64,000 nt of DNA from VBAS01 sp963773465 (lineage in GTDB: Bacteria > Bacteroidota > Bacteroidia > Chitinophagales > Chitinophagaceae), in NCBI GenBank assembly GCA_963773465.1, contig CAVZBF010000001.1, forward strand, positions 620,001-684,000. Direction: 5' to 3'. This document shows, piece by piece, positions 20,617 through 28,863 of this stretch (positions within the stretch are counted from its first letter, which is position 1; every line of letters begins with the position of its first letter). Position numbers and translations under genes: made by a program. Below the pieces are notes generated by a model, which made no database searches, was not told the origin of the DNA, and was given only the letters and a program-made list of their open reading frames with translations.

Positions 20617-21171
20617 TTATTTCATGCCTTTAGTGGCTTCCATTATTGGATGCCTGTCGATATAATGCACGACGGTATTCACTTTGCCAGCATCAGTATA
20701 ATGATAATCGGTATGGATCCAGAAATGAAGCCATTTACCATTTTTATATTTTACATGTGCTAAATTCCAGCTGAGCACCCATTTGCCTAACGTTGCATAT
20801 TGTGGAGATTGACTCTCATTTATTCTAATTGGCAGCAAAATAGTTTCTGAATACATTACCGAGTCTATCAATTTCCAGCGACCGGTATAATAATCTTTCA
20901 CTTTTTGTTTCCCAACGAGGCTGTCCCCACCGGAAAAGTAATACTTGACAGTGTCATCAAAGCTTGCGGTCATTCCATCAATATCTCCTTTTGTAAAAGC
21001 AGCCGATCCGGCTCTCACGCCATCAGCTTCGCTAAGATCCAGTATTTCGGTGGCAGGTTTTTTTGTTTCTGTGGTTGGTGCTGAGGTTTCAGATGTAGTT
21101 TTCTCTTCTGCTTTATCATTGCAGGAGAAGAATAACACGGAGATAAAAGCTCCGAAAAGAATTTTCTTCAT
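20617..21171 (-). CDS. NTF2/SnoaL-like lipoprotein
   Basis: This is a 184-residue predicted lipoprotein. The signal peptide ends in the lipobox FFSC, then comes a low-complexity Thr/Glu-rich linker of about 25 residues. The folded part, from about residue 45, resembles NTF2/SnoaL-like ketosteroid-isomerase-fold domains: AAFTKGDIDGMTASFDDTVKYYF, a middle VKDYYTGRWKLIDS, and a C-terminal strand pattern. Such small domains can be ligand-binding or enzymatic, and no catalytic residues can be assigned here. It is monocistronic with its own terminator. The fold call is moderately sure; the function is unknown. Confidence 0.75.
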   Translation of the reverse strand: MKKILFGAFISVLFFSCNDKAEEKTTSETSAPTTETKKPATEILDLSEADGVRAGSAAFTKGDIDGMTASFDDTVKYYFSGGDSLVGKQKVKDYYTGRWKLIDSVMYSETILLPIRINESQSPQYATLGKWVLSWNLAHVKYKNGKWLHFWIHTDYHYTDAGKVNTVVHYIDRHPIMEATKGMK

Positions 21172-21377
21172 AATTTTTTTAATTTTTTCGTTAATAAATA
21201 AAAGACGGAGTCTTTGTTAGAGTAAGATCAGCAATATTCAAAAGGGAAAGATGTATACTTTAAATGTACTGTTTTTTAAGAAATCGAAAAGAAAATCTCA
21301 GGCCGGCACAACTATTTGGCGGGATTTCCCGAATTATATAAAGGAGGCGGTTTTTTCCTAACTTTAATAAGAGCAAT

Positions 21378-21896
21378 ATGAAAAATTATTTTCTTATACC
21401 TGCTGCTGCCTTGTTGTTATCAAGTTGCCATATGATGAAAAAACTTGAAGATGGAATTTATATACAGCAGCGAACCTCCGTTAACAAAGATTATCCGCAG
21501 GTTGATTCATTGCTCATCGTTGCCAACGGAAATTCAGCTACAAAAAGAATTATGGAAGATGTAATGCCTCTTTTTACAGAAGGCTTAAAAAAAAGAGGTA
21601 TCACGGCGGTTTCGGTTTTTATTTCTTATACTGATAAAAAAATTAATGAAGCAGAATTTAATAACCGGAATTTTGCTTACACCCTTTGGATATACGAACA
21701 GGACAGAACAATGCAACAGCTTGATGGCTACCAATACCTGGTGCCCCTGGCTATGAAGCTGACTGATAACAAAACGGCTGATAATGTGTGGATCGCTACT
21801 TCTATTTTTAATGATATAGTAAAAAAGAAATTTTACAAAGAAAGGTATGCTGGCACACTTGTACTTATTCTTCGTGCCAATGGCATTATAAAATGA
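21378..21896 (+). CDS. hypothetical lipoprotein (172 aa)
   Basis: I do not recognise a named family. The protein has a short signal peptide with lipobox LLSSC at about residues 14-18, so it should be a periplasm- or outer-membrane-facing lipoprotein. The mature part has a repeated alpha/beta pattern (DSLLIVANGNSATKRIMEDV, GITAVSVFISYTD, NFAYTLWIYEQDR). A TAACTTTA element about 20 bases before the start could be a -7 box, but no partner TTG is clear. It is isolated, followed by palindromic repeats. The frame is intact. Confidence 0.7.
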   Translation: MKNYFLIPAAALLLSSCHMMKKLEDGIYIQQRTSVNKDYPQVDSLLIVANGNSATKRIMEDVMPLFTEGLKKRGITAVSVFISYTDKKINEAEFNNRNFAYTLWIYEQDRTMQQLDGYQYLVPLAMKLTDNKTADNVWIATSIFNDIVKKKFYKERYAGTLVLILRANGIIK

Positions 21897-21920
21897 TTTC
21901 TTTTAGTGTTGTTTTTATGA

Positions 21921-22140
21921 GGGGCTAAAGCCCCCTGAAGTTTTATATTCTTCAGTTATCCCGGCCTTAAGGCCGGGGCAAATCATTCTCACAATGTTCA
22001 CCTGAATTTAGAATTATCAATAGAGGTTGTCTAAAAAGTATTAAGTAACACGAAGCACACTAAGTATACACAAAGGGCACAAAGTAGTTTCTGTTTATCG
22101 TCAGCACTTTGTGTTCTTCGTGGTTTCTTTGTGTTCGTTG
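21921..22140. repeat. palindromic repeats in the 330-base gap before the UbiB-like gene
   Basis: The gap 21897-22225 contains GGGGCTAAAGCCCC (21921-21934), CCGGCCTTAAGGCCGG (21961-21976) and a CACAAAG-type nested palindrome (about 22044-22140, with ACACAAAG at 22069 pairing with CTTTGTGT at 22107). The first is identical to copies at 16729 and 35160. The last is related to 17694-17774. No gene is present. Confidence 0.7.
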
Positions 22141-22225
22141 TGATCCCTGCTTCATCAACTGTTTGAGACAGCGTTTTTATGAAATACTTCCGTAACACTG
22201 GCTTTGGCCCAAATATAATTTCTAA

Positions 22226-23866
22226 TTACCCGAATTTTGTTTTTGACAATAACCGCAGGGCAGTAATAGCAGTAATGGCAAGAGTAGTATAGAAAAATAT
22301 ACGGATCACTTGTTTTTCTCCCATATTGATCATTAAAAGTGTAGAACAGATCAACATCAATCCTAAAATAAAAACAAAGGCAAGCCGGTTGATATTTATC
22401 CGAAAAGCTTTATTGGTAAAACTATCTTCGCTGAAATTAATTTCATGTTTTATTACACCTTCTTTTAATTTACCAACTACTTCTTTTATATCTTTTGGCA
22501 GCTTACTTACCAAATACAAATAATCTTCAGCGGAATCAAGCACTGTTTTAACAATGGTATCCCAACTGAATCGTTCCTTTATTTTTTCGGTCGCATAAGG
22601 CGTGATCATGTTTGCGATCGACACATTGGCTTCAAGATGCTCGGCAAACTTTTGAATAGTGGCAATTGATTTTATTAACGTAAAAAGATTAGAAGGCACA
22701 GTGAGCCCGTAACGTGTGATCATTTTAAATGCTTCAGTCATAATAGCAGAAATATCTACCTGCTCATAACTCATGTAGTTGTATTTCTTGATAATTTCTC
22801 CAAGACGAAATTCCAGGTCTTCCAATTCATGAAAAAAACTTATCTGCGATAAGCTTAATAATGATTTTGCGATCATGTGCGGATCCTTCCTGGAAAAACC
22901 AAGCATGAAATTTATCAATGCCTGTATTTGTTTTGGCTTCAGGCTTGCTGCCATTCCATGATCCAATAGAACGATCTGGTTATCGCCGCGTATAAAAATA
23001 TTCCCGGGATGCGGATCGGCATGAAAAAATCCGTGACGAAGGATCATTTTTAATATGATATGTGTACCGTTCTCGGCAATTATTTGTGTGTTGAACCCGG
23101 CTGCTTTTAATCCATCAATATCATCTGGTCGCAGTCCTTCCACAAATTCCATGATCAATAATTTTTGCCTGGTATATTCTGTAAATACTTTTGGAATATA
23201 ACAGCGCGGATCATCTTTGAACATGTCGGCAAAACGAAGCATGTTGGAAGCTTCATTCGTAAAATCAAGTTCTTTCATCAGGTTCTCACCAAAGTCTTCG
23301 ATAAAACCAATAATATTGAAACTTGCCAAACCGGGATAAGACTTTAATACTTGTGTTGCCAGAATTTTCATTAATACAAGATCGATGCGGATCTTTAGTT
23401 TAATATTCGGCCGCTGTATTTTTATAGCCACTCTTTCACCCGATTGTAAAACACCTTTATACACTTGTGCAATAGAAGCTGAAGCGATATGTTTTTTTTC
23501 AAGAATGCTAAAAACCTGGTCTAGCGGATCACCCAATTCAGTTTCAATAAGGCTCATGGCAAGATCATCGTCCATCGGCTGTGCATTCGATTGCAATTTT
23601 TTTAGTTCTTCACGTAAATGATCGGATGCCAGGTCAGGTCTGTCGGCAACGATCTGTCCAAATTTTACAAAGGTGGGGCCCAGTTCTTCGATAGCCTGCC
23701 GCAATTGCTCAGCCCTGTTCGTAAGTTTTTTTCCTTTGGGGTCAAATATCTTCCGCATCCATGTGTTATACATCCAGTTTTTCAGGATATGTTTCAGGAT
23801 GATCAATACAATTCCAATCAGCCTGAAAGCATTTCTCAAATAATTAATGAGCCGAAGAATAAACAT
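22226..23866 (-). CDS. UbiB/ABC1-family atypical kinase
   Basis: This is a member of the UbiB (ABC1/ADCK) protein-kinase-like family, 546 residues, which supports isoprenoid-quinone metabolism or lipid homeostasis at the membrane. The family KxGQ motif is at residues 68-71 (KFGQ). Next come the Ala/Ser-rich nucleotide loop ASASIAQVYKG, the catalytic-type stretch HGFFHADPHPGNIF, and LLDHGMAA in place of the DFG region. Two C-terminal membrane helices (about 495-545) and an N-terminal hydrophobic segment anchor it. The length is normal. It stands alone here, with no menaquinone genes beside it, so the exact substrate is unknown. Confidence 0.9.
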   Translation of the reverse strand: MFILRLINYLRNAFRLIGIVLIILKHILKNWMYNTWMRKIFDPKGKKLTNRAEQLRQAIEELGPTFVKFGQIVADRPDLASDHLREELKKLQSNAQPMDDDLAMSLIETELGDPLDQVFSILEKKHIASASIAQVYKGVLQSGERVAIKIQRPNIKLKIRIDLVLMKILATQVLKSYPGLASFNIIGFIEDFGENLMKELDFTNEASNMLRFADMFKDDPRCYIPKVFTEYTRQKLLIMEFVEGLRPDDIDGLKAAGFNTQIIAENGTHIILKMILRHGFFHADPHPGNIFIRGDNQIVLLDHGMAASLKPKQIQALINFMLGFSRKDPHMIAKSLLSLSQISFFHELEDLEFRLGEIIKKYNYMSYEQVDISAIMTEAFKMITRYGLTVPSNLFTLIKSIATIQKFAEHLEANVSIANMITPYATEKIKERFSWDTIVKTVLDSAEDYLYLVSKLPKDIKEVVGKLKEGVIKHEINFSEDSFTNKAFRININRLAFVFILGLMLICSTLLMINMGEKQVIRIFFYTTLAITAITALRLLSKTKFG

Positions 23867-23899
23867 GCATGAGAGATTTATACTTTAAAGATAAGGGTC

Positions 23900-25699
23900 T
23901 TATCCCTTTAACCAGCCTTCAAGTATTTGTTTTTGTACTGGATCAGGAATTTCGATTGGCTTTATATTGAAAGGTCTTTCCTTTTTTCTTACGGGGATAA
24001 TATTTTTATATGCAGATGCAGAGTCTGCTGAAATTATTTTCATTTTGATCATTTTACCTGGTTCCATATTGCTTACAATAGTCTTGAATAATTTAGGCGT
24101 TGCCTTTTGCCAGTCTATTTCCAACACGTGTTGCCCCCTTCTTATTCCTGCATTCCAGGCCGGCGATTCATAGTCAACGGCAGCAATAAAAACACTGTCT
24201 TCTCTTTCCCGCACGGTAAACCCTGTATAAGCATCCGGAAGCTCATAAGTAGCGGTATCAATTTCCAATCCTGCATAGTGAAGATATTTCGGGTAATCAA
24301 GTTCTTTGGTTGTCGTTACATATTCAAACTCTTCGTTAAGAGAAGTGCCCGCAACGGTTTCAAAAGCACTTTTCAATTCTTCCTCTGTAAATCCTCTTTT
24401 CTTTTTCTGGTAATATTCTTTGTATAAAAAACGCATTACATCATCAAGCGATTTTTTATTATTAGTTACCTGTCTTATTTTAAAATCAAAAAGCAATCCA
24501 ACTGCCGGGCCTTTATCATAATAGGATATTGTTTTATTCACTTCATCACCAGTTCTGCCAAATGGCCCGTCGCTCCATGTTTCATAACTTGCCTGTTCCA
24601 GTGTTTGAAAACGTTTACCCGGTTTATTTTCAAAAGCCAGGATATTTCCGCGCAAAGCATTCAGCAACTCTGCATCTGTTGATATCCCGGCACGCCGGAC
24701 TACGATATATTCATAATAAACCGAAAGGCCTTCCGATATCCAAAGCATTTTTGTGCGGTTGCCTTTATCGTAATCAAATGGTCCAAGTTCGATGGGCCGG
24801 ATCCTTTTTACATTATAATGATGGAAATACTCATGCGCCAGAAAATGCAATGTGCGGATATAGTTTTCTCTTTTATTTAAATTGGCTCCATTAAAACCAA
24901 ATGTGGTATTATTTAAATGTTCAATTCCACCTGGTCCCTGGCCAATAGCAATAAAAGTGTAGTGTTTATAAGGAACATGGCCAATAACATTTACTGCAGC
25001 ATCAACCATTTTTTTCAGATCAAGAATGAATTGTTCCCTGTCAAAGTCACCGAGCTTGTAACCGATAAACCGGTGTTTAACTCCCCTGATATGAAAAGAG
25101 GGCAATTCTTCAAGATCGCCAACGAGAAAAGGACTATCATATAAAATATCAAAATCAGGAGCGGTGTATGTAAATTTTTTTCCCTGGATGGAATCAAGAC
25201 CCGTGGCAACGCGGCTCCATTTTGCATCAGGTATTACGGTTACCTGCACAGGATGATTGATCATTTTATCGATATGCAGAAATACAGCAGCCGGTAAAAT
25301 ATAAGCACGGGTTTCATCAACATAAGCGGTGGCAACAAATGATCGCATGGTTTTTATTTCATAGGCCAGATTTACGGTGCCGGCATTTTTACTGAACACC
25401 CTCCAGGTATTATCAGCGATCTTTTCCCATTTCAATTCCTTACCGGTTTCATCAGTAGCTTTTAACTGGTCAAGATATTTTGCATAATCCATCTTTTGAT
25501 AATAACCCGGTGTCCATGCCGGCATTTTAAAATCGATAAATTCTTTTTTTATTCCCTTACATGCAAGTTGTACATGAAAGAAATGCCACTCGGGGTTATC
25601 CATTTTAACGGTGTAAGAAAGCGTACTCTTTTGAGCAAGAATAGAAATCGAAACAAATAACAGAGACAGCAGTAAGGCAGACGTCTTGTTTATATTCAT
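23900..25699 (-). CDS. M61-family metallopeptidase with PDZ domain
   Basis: This is a glycyl-aminopeptidase-like zinc peptidase of family M61, 599 residues, exported by a signal peptide ending near SILAQ. The zinc site HEYFH is at residues 289-293 in LAHEYFHHYNVKRIRP, with the substrate-positioning GGIEH upstream and the second-helix segment LWISEGLSVYYEYIV. A C-terminal PDZ-like domain covers about 470-570 (GFTVREREDSVFIAAVDYESPAW). The family trims N-terminal residues from peptides in the periplasm or at the cell surface. It begins 15 bases after the dienelactone hydrolase gene on the same strand, so the two are probably co-transcribed. The frame is intact. Confidence 0.9.
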   Translation of the reverse strand: MNINKTSALLLSLLFVSISILAQKSTLSYTVKMDNPEWHFFHVQLACKGIKKEFIDFKMPAWTPGYYQKMDYAKYLDQLKATDETGKELKWEKIADNTWRVFSKNAGTVNLAYEIKTMRSFVATAYVDETRAYILPAAVFLHIDKMINHPVQVTVIPDAKWSRVATGLDSIQGKKFTYTAPDFDILYDSPFLVGDLEELPSFHIRGVKHRFIGYKLGDFDREQFILDLKKMVDAAVNVIGHVPYKHYTFIAIGQGPGGIEHLNNTTFGFNGANLNKRENYIRTLHFLAHEYFHHYNVKRIRPIELGPFDYDKGNRTKMLWISEGLSVYYEYIVVRRAGISTDAELLNALRGNILAFENKPGKRFQTLEQASYETWSDGPFGRTGDEVNKTISYYDKGPAVGLLFDFKIRQVTNNKKSLDDVMRFLYKEYYQKKKRGFTEEELKSAFETVAGTSLNEEFEYVTTTKELDYPKYLHYAGLEIDTATYELPDAYTGFTVREREDSVFIAAVDYESPAWNAGIRRGQHVLEIDWQKATPKLFKTIVSNMEPGKMIKMKIISADSASAYKNIIPVRKKERPFNIKPIEIPDPVQKQILEGWLKG

Positions 25700-25714
25700 A
25701 GAAGGCGATAAAAG

Positions 25715-26569
25715 CTATTTAAGGTGCTTGGAATAAAAATCAAGAGTTCTTTGCCATGCAAGTTTTGCAGCTTGCTCATTATACCTCGCCGCAGATGTAT
25801 CATTATGAAAAGCATGTTGTGCTCCTTCGTACATGTATAATTCATAATCTATTTTATTTGCCTTCAGCGCTTCTTCATAGGCTGCAATGCCGGCATTCAC
25901 ACCTTCATCCAAACTACCATAATGTAATTGTACTGCTGCCTTGATCTTTGGAACATCTGTTGCAGCAGGCTGCCGGCCATAGAAGGCAACTGCAGCTTTC
26001 AGATCAGGAACATTTACGGCAAGATTATTTGCCATTGCACCGCCCCAGCAAAATCCCACACAACCCGTCTTGCCTTTAAAGTCTTTTCTTGTTTTTAAAT
26101 AATCAAAAGCGCCGATAAAATTTTTAAGATTGTCTTCCGGCTTCAGGTCCCGGAATGCAGTTCTTGCTTCCTCTTCATTGGCAAATGTTTTTCCTAATGC
26201 TGCCAATGCATTTGGTGCAATAGCGAGATAGCCGGCTGTTGCTGCCCGTCTTGCTACGTCTTCAATATGCGCATTCAGTCCGCGGTTTTCGTGAATAACA
26301 ATAACTGCAGGATATTTTTTTTCTTCTTTCGGCCTTGCGATATATGCTTTCATTTCATTTGGTACACCGGGATAGTTTATATATTCGGTGAACAAATCTT
26401 CAGCTGGAGTAAGACCGGGTTTTGTATAGTTGTTTTCTATTTGCGACAACACAGCCTGGGTAAGTGCAAGGCTGCCGGTAATGAGTGTCACACGTTTTAA
26501 AAAATCAGCACGGGAAATTGTGGCTGAATGAATATACTCATCATACAGGTTGATAATTTTCTGATCCAT
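25715..26569 (-). CDS. dienelactone hydrolase family protein
   Basis: This is an alpha/beta-hydrolase of the dienelactone hydrolase family, 284 residues. The Cys-type nucleophile sits in GFCWGG (Cys174), with acid Asp221 in SLDEGVN and base His252 in GAQHAFHND, so the full triad is present. The N-terminal 45 residues (SRADFLKRVTLITGSLALTQA) look like a Tat-like or membrane-targeting segment seen in many homologues, which would place it outside the cytoplasm. It likely opens lactones or esters, and no aromatic-degradation genes are nearby to name the substrate. It precedes the M61 peptidase gene by 15 bases. Confidence 0.88.
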   Translation of the reverse strand: MDQKIINLYDEYIHSATISRADFLKRVTLITGSLALTQAVLSQIENNYTKPGLTPAEDLFTEYINYPGVPNEMKAYIARPKEEKKYPAVIVIHENRGLNAHIEDVARRAATAGYLAIAPNALAALGKTFANEEEARTAFRDLKPEDNLKNFIGAFDYLKTRKDFKGKTGCVGFCWGGAMANNLAVNVPDLKAAVAFYGRQPAATDVPKIKAAVQLHYGSLDEGVNAGIAAYEEALKANKIDYELYMYEGAQHAFHNDTSAARYNEQAAKLAWQRTLDFYSKHLK

Positions 26570-26685
26570 AAAAATTAATTAAGAGAAATAAAGTTACGAA
26601 AGCAAAATAAATTAAGACCGGTAAATGTTGTATCATCAAGTTCACTACCTTAGCCGCCTTAATTTATGTCTTTAAAAAATTATTT

Positions 26686-27184
26686 ATGAAATCTTTTTTT
26701 ATTACTGCAATTGCTGCTGCATTATTAATTGCATGCAACAATAGTGAAGATAATACATCAGGAACTACAGAAACCAGTCATGATTCACATGCTGCTTCAA
26801 CTTCAACTGCGGTTGAAATGCCGCCAATGCCCGAAGTTCCGGCAAATGCAAGAGTGTTTTTTGCTAATCTTAAAGATGGGCAAAAGGTAACATCTCCATT
26901 AAAAGTAGAAATGGGAATTGAAGCAATGAGTGTGGATACTGCCAATGGAATATTGAAACCAGCATCGGGTCATCATCATATTTTAGTTGATATGGATTCA
27001 ATTACAACAGGCGAAGTAATAAAGAAAGATTCCGTACATATTCATTTTGGAAATGCACAGACTTCTGCTGAAATAAAATTACCAGCGGGAAAACATACAC
27101 TGACGCTGCAGTTTGCTGATGCCTATGCATCGTTCATATGGCAGTAAGCTTACCAGTAAAATAACTGTTGAAGTAAAACAATAA
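26686..27184 (+). CDS. DUF4399-domain lipoprotein, frameshift near the 3' end
   Basis: This is a small exported lipoprotein with lipobox IAC at about residue 17 and a Ser/Thr/His-rich linker, followed by a DUF4399 domain (ARVFFANLKDGQKVTSPLKV, GHHHILVDMD). The function of the domain is not established. The conserved His-rich and beta-sandwich character suggests ligand or metal binding, which is inference. The frame stops at 27147 in an un-family-like tail. A +1 shift near 27125 instead gives HRSYGSKLTSKITVEVKQ and a stop at 27184, matching how this domain normally ends. A strong terminator follows 20 bases later. Confidence 0.85.
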
Positions 27185-27203
27185 AGAATTTTTTTGCTTA
27201 TTT

Positions 27204-27229
27204 AAATGCCCCATTGCCGGGGCATTTTT
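27204..27229 (+). terminator. rho-independent terminator after the DUF4399 gene
   Basis: Stem AAATGCCCC/GGGGCATTT with a 6-base loop runs into a T run. Its position, 20 bases after the frame-corrected stop, supports that stop. Confidence 0.8.
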
Positions 27230-27355
27230 CATTATGATAGCATTGAGGTTCAAACTCGCATTGTGGAAAAAATTTAATGCTTTGAAATACAGAGTACAGA
27301 AATCACATTTCACCTGCTGGCATGGCTTTGGCAAATAATGATAAAATCAATTATT

Positions 27356-27934
27356 ATGAAAAAGAATGTAGTGACAACCTCATTGCTGGCTGTTATGAGT
27401 TTATTTGTGTTAACTGCCAACGCTCAGCATACACTTGGTGTAAAGGGAGGTGTGAACATCGCCAGCTTAAGCGGGTTTCAAGGAAACAACAGGATCAGTG
27501 CGCATGGCGGAGTTTTTCTTCATCACACTATTAATACTGTATGGTGTTTTCAACCTGAGTTATTGTTTTCAGGAGAAGGTCAGCGATATATTGACAATGG
27601 AAGTGAAAGAACATTAGCCCTGAATTATCTCCAGCTTCCATTAATGGTGCAGTATTATATAGTACCGCAGTTTTACGTAGAAGCAGGTCCTCAGGTGGGT
27701 GTATTAATAAGTGCACAGGATAAAGGAGAAGAAACGACACATTTAAATGTGAAAGATGATTTTAGTGCTGCGCAGGTAGCGTTGGGAATCGGTGCAGGTT
27801 TTAAGGCTACTGACAAGGTAATAATTTATGGCCGGTACAACTTTGGATTAACGGATGTAACACGCTTTGATAATATCGTTGATCATAGCCGTGTTGGTCA
27901 GCTTGGAGTGGCGATACGTTTTCATCACCGGTAA
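27356..27934 (+). CDS. PorT-like outer membrane beta-barrel protein, copy 1
   Basis: This is a small outer membrane protein of the PorT/OmpW-like beta-barrel group (outer membrane protein beta-barrel domain), about 192 residues. A signal peptide ends in LTANAQ. The mature part opens with TLGVKGGVNIASLSG and has repeated amphipathic strands such as AEAG-like FYVEAGPQVGVLIS and IIYGRYNFGLTDVT, finishing in RVGQLGVAIRFHHR. I chose ATG at 27356 because it gives a clean signal peptide; an ATG 18 bases upstream is in frame. The following gene is a clear paralogue, so this is a tandem duplication. The role is unknown; such barrels are often structural or adhesion-related. Confidence 0.85.
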   Translation: MKKNVVTTSLLAVMSLFVLTANAQHTLGVKGGVNIASLSGFQGNNRISAHGGVFLHHTINTVWCFQPELLFSGEGQRYIDNGSERTLALNYLQLPLMVQYYIVPQFYVEAGPQVGVLISAQDKGEETTHLNVKDDFSAAQVALGIGAGFKATDKVIIYGRYNFGLTDVTRFDNIVDHSRVGQLGVAIRFHHR

Positions 27935-28098
27935 TCACGAGAGCTGAACAGTCTATACTGGCAAAAACTTACATCTTTTTAAGTTCAAGGTTTAAAGCTT
28001 AAAACGAGCAGGAAATTTAGCGGTTGAATTACAAGTAGTAAAGAAAAATATTCTACTGGCATAACCTTTGAAAATTATTTTTTCAAAAATCATGTATT

Positions 28099-28677
28099 AT
28101 GAAAAAAATAGCGATCCTGTGTATAGGAGTATTGACAGCTTTATTTTCTATCGGGGTTAATGGCCAAACAACTTTTGGAGTAAAAGGCGGTGTAAATGTT
28201 GCTGACTTATCCGATAACGGTTATAAACCTAGAGTGAGTGCTCATGGAGGCATTTATGTAAATCGTATGGTCAATAAATATTTTGGGATTCAACCCGAAG
28301 TATTGTTTTCAGGCGAGGGACATCGATACGTATTTGATAATGCAGAGCATGTCTGGGCGCTTAATTACATCCAGATCCCATTAATGTTACAGGTGTACCC
28401 GATCAAAGAACTTTATCTTGAAGCGGGTCCTCAACTCGGTTTATTGGTAAGCGCCAGGGATAAGCTTACCGGCGGTACTCATCCAAACATAAAAGCAAAT
28501 TTTGCAACAGCGCAATTTTCTATTGGAACAGGCATAGGTTTTAAGATTGTCGATAGGGTTACGGTTTATGGACGATATAATTTTGGTTTGACAGATGTAA
28601 CTTCTTATGATCCGGCTATAATTCATCATAGTAATGTTGGGCAAGTAGGAGTTGCCATTCGATTAAAAACACTATAG
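28099..28677 (+). CDS. PorT-like outer membrane beta-barrel protein, copy 2
   Basis: This is a paralogue of the gene just upstream, with the same plan: a signal peptide ending near GVNGQ, opening TFGVKGGVNVADLSD, the shared motifs QPEVLFSGEGHRY, YLEAGPQLGLLVSARDK and VYGRYNFGLTDVTSYD, and end NVGQVGVAIRLKTL. At 192 residues it matches the first copy almost strand for strand but differs in many positions, so the duplication is not recent. The 164-base gap between the two has no terminator that I can see, but they may be separate units. The function is not assigned. Confidence 0.85.
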   Translation: MKKIAILCIGVLTALFSIGVNGQTTFGVKGGVNVADLSDNGYKPRVSAHGGIYVNRMVNKYFGIQPEVLFSGEGHRYVFDNAEHVWALNYIQIPLMLQVYPIKELYLEAGPQLGLLVSARDKLTGGTHPNIKANFATAQFSIGTGIGFKIVDRVTVYGRYNFGLTDVTSYDPAIIHHSNVGQVGVAIRLKTL

Positions 28678-28863
28678 AGGAAATGCGCTTTTCTAAATAT
28701 TAACTGAAAATTTCGATAATAGTCTTAAAAAAGGATTCAAACATATTCTTAACAACAAAGCTGGCATATTTCTCGTCATATAATCCTTGTTAGTGGGTTT
28801 AGAGTAAACCTGTCACCTGAATTGAGAAGCAATAAAATTTTTTTACAACCTAAATCCTTTTTT

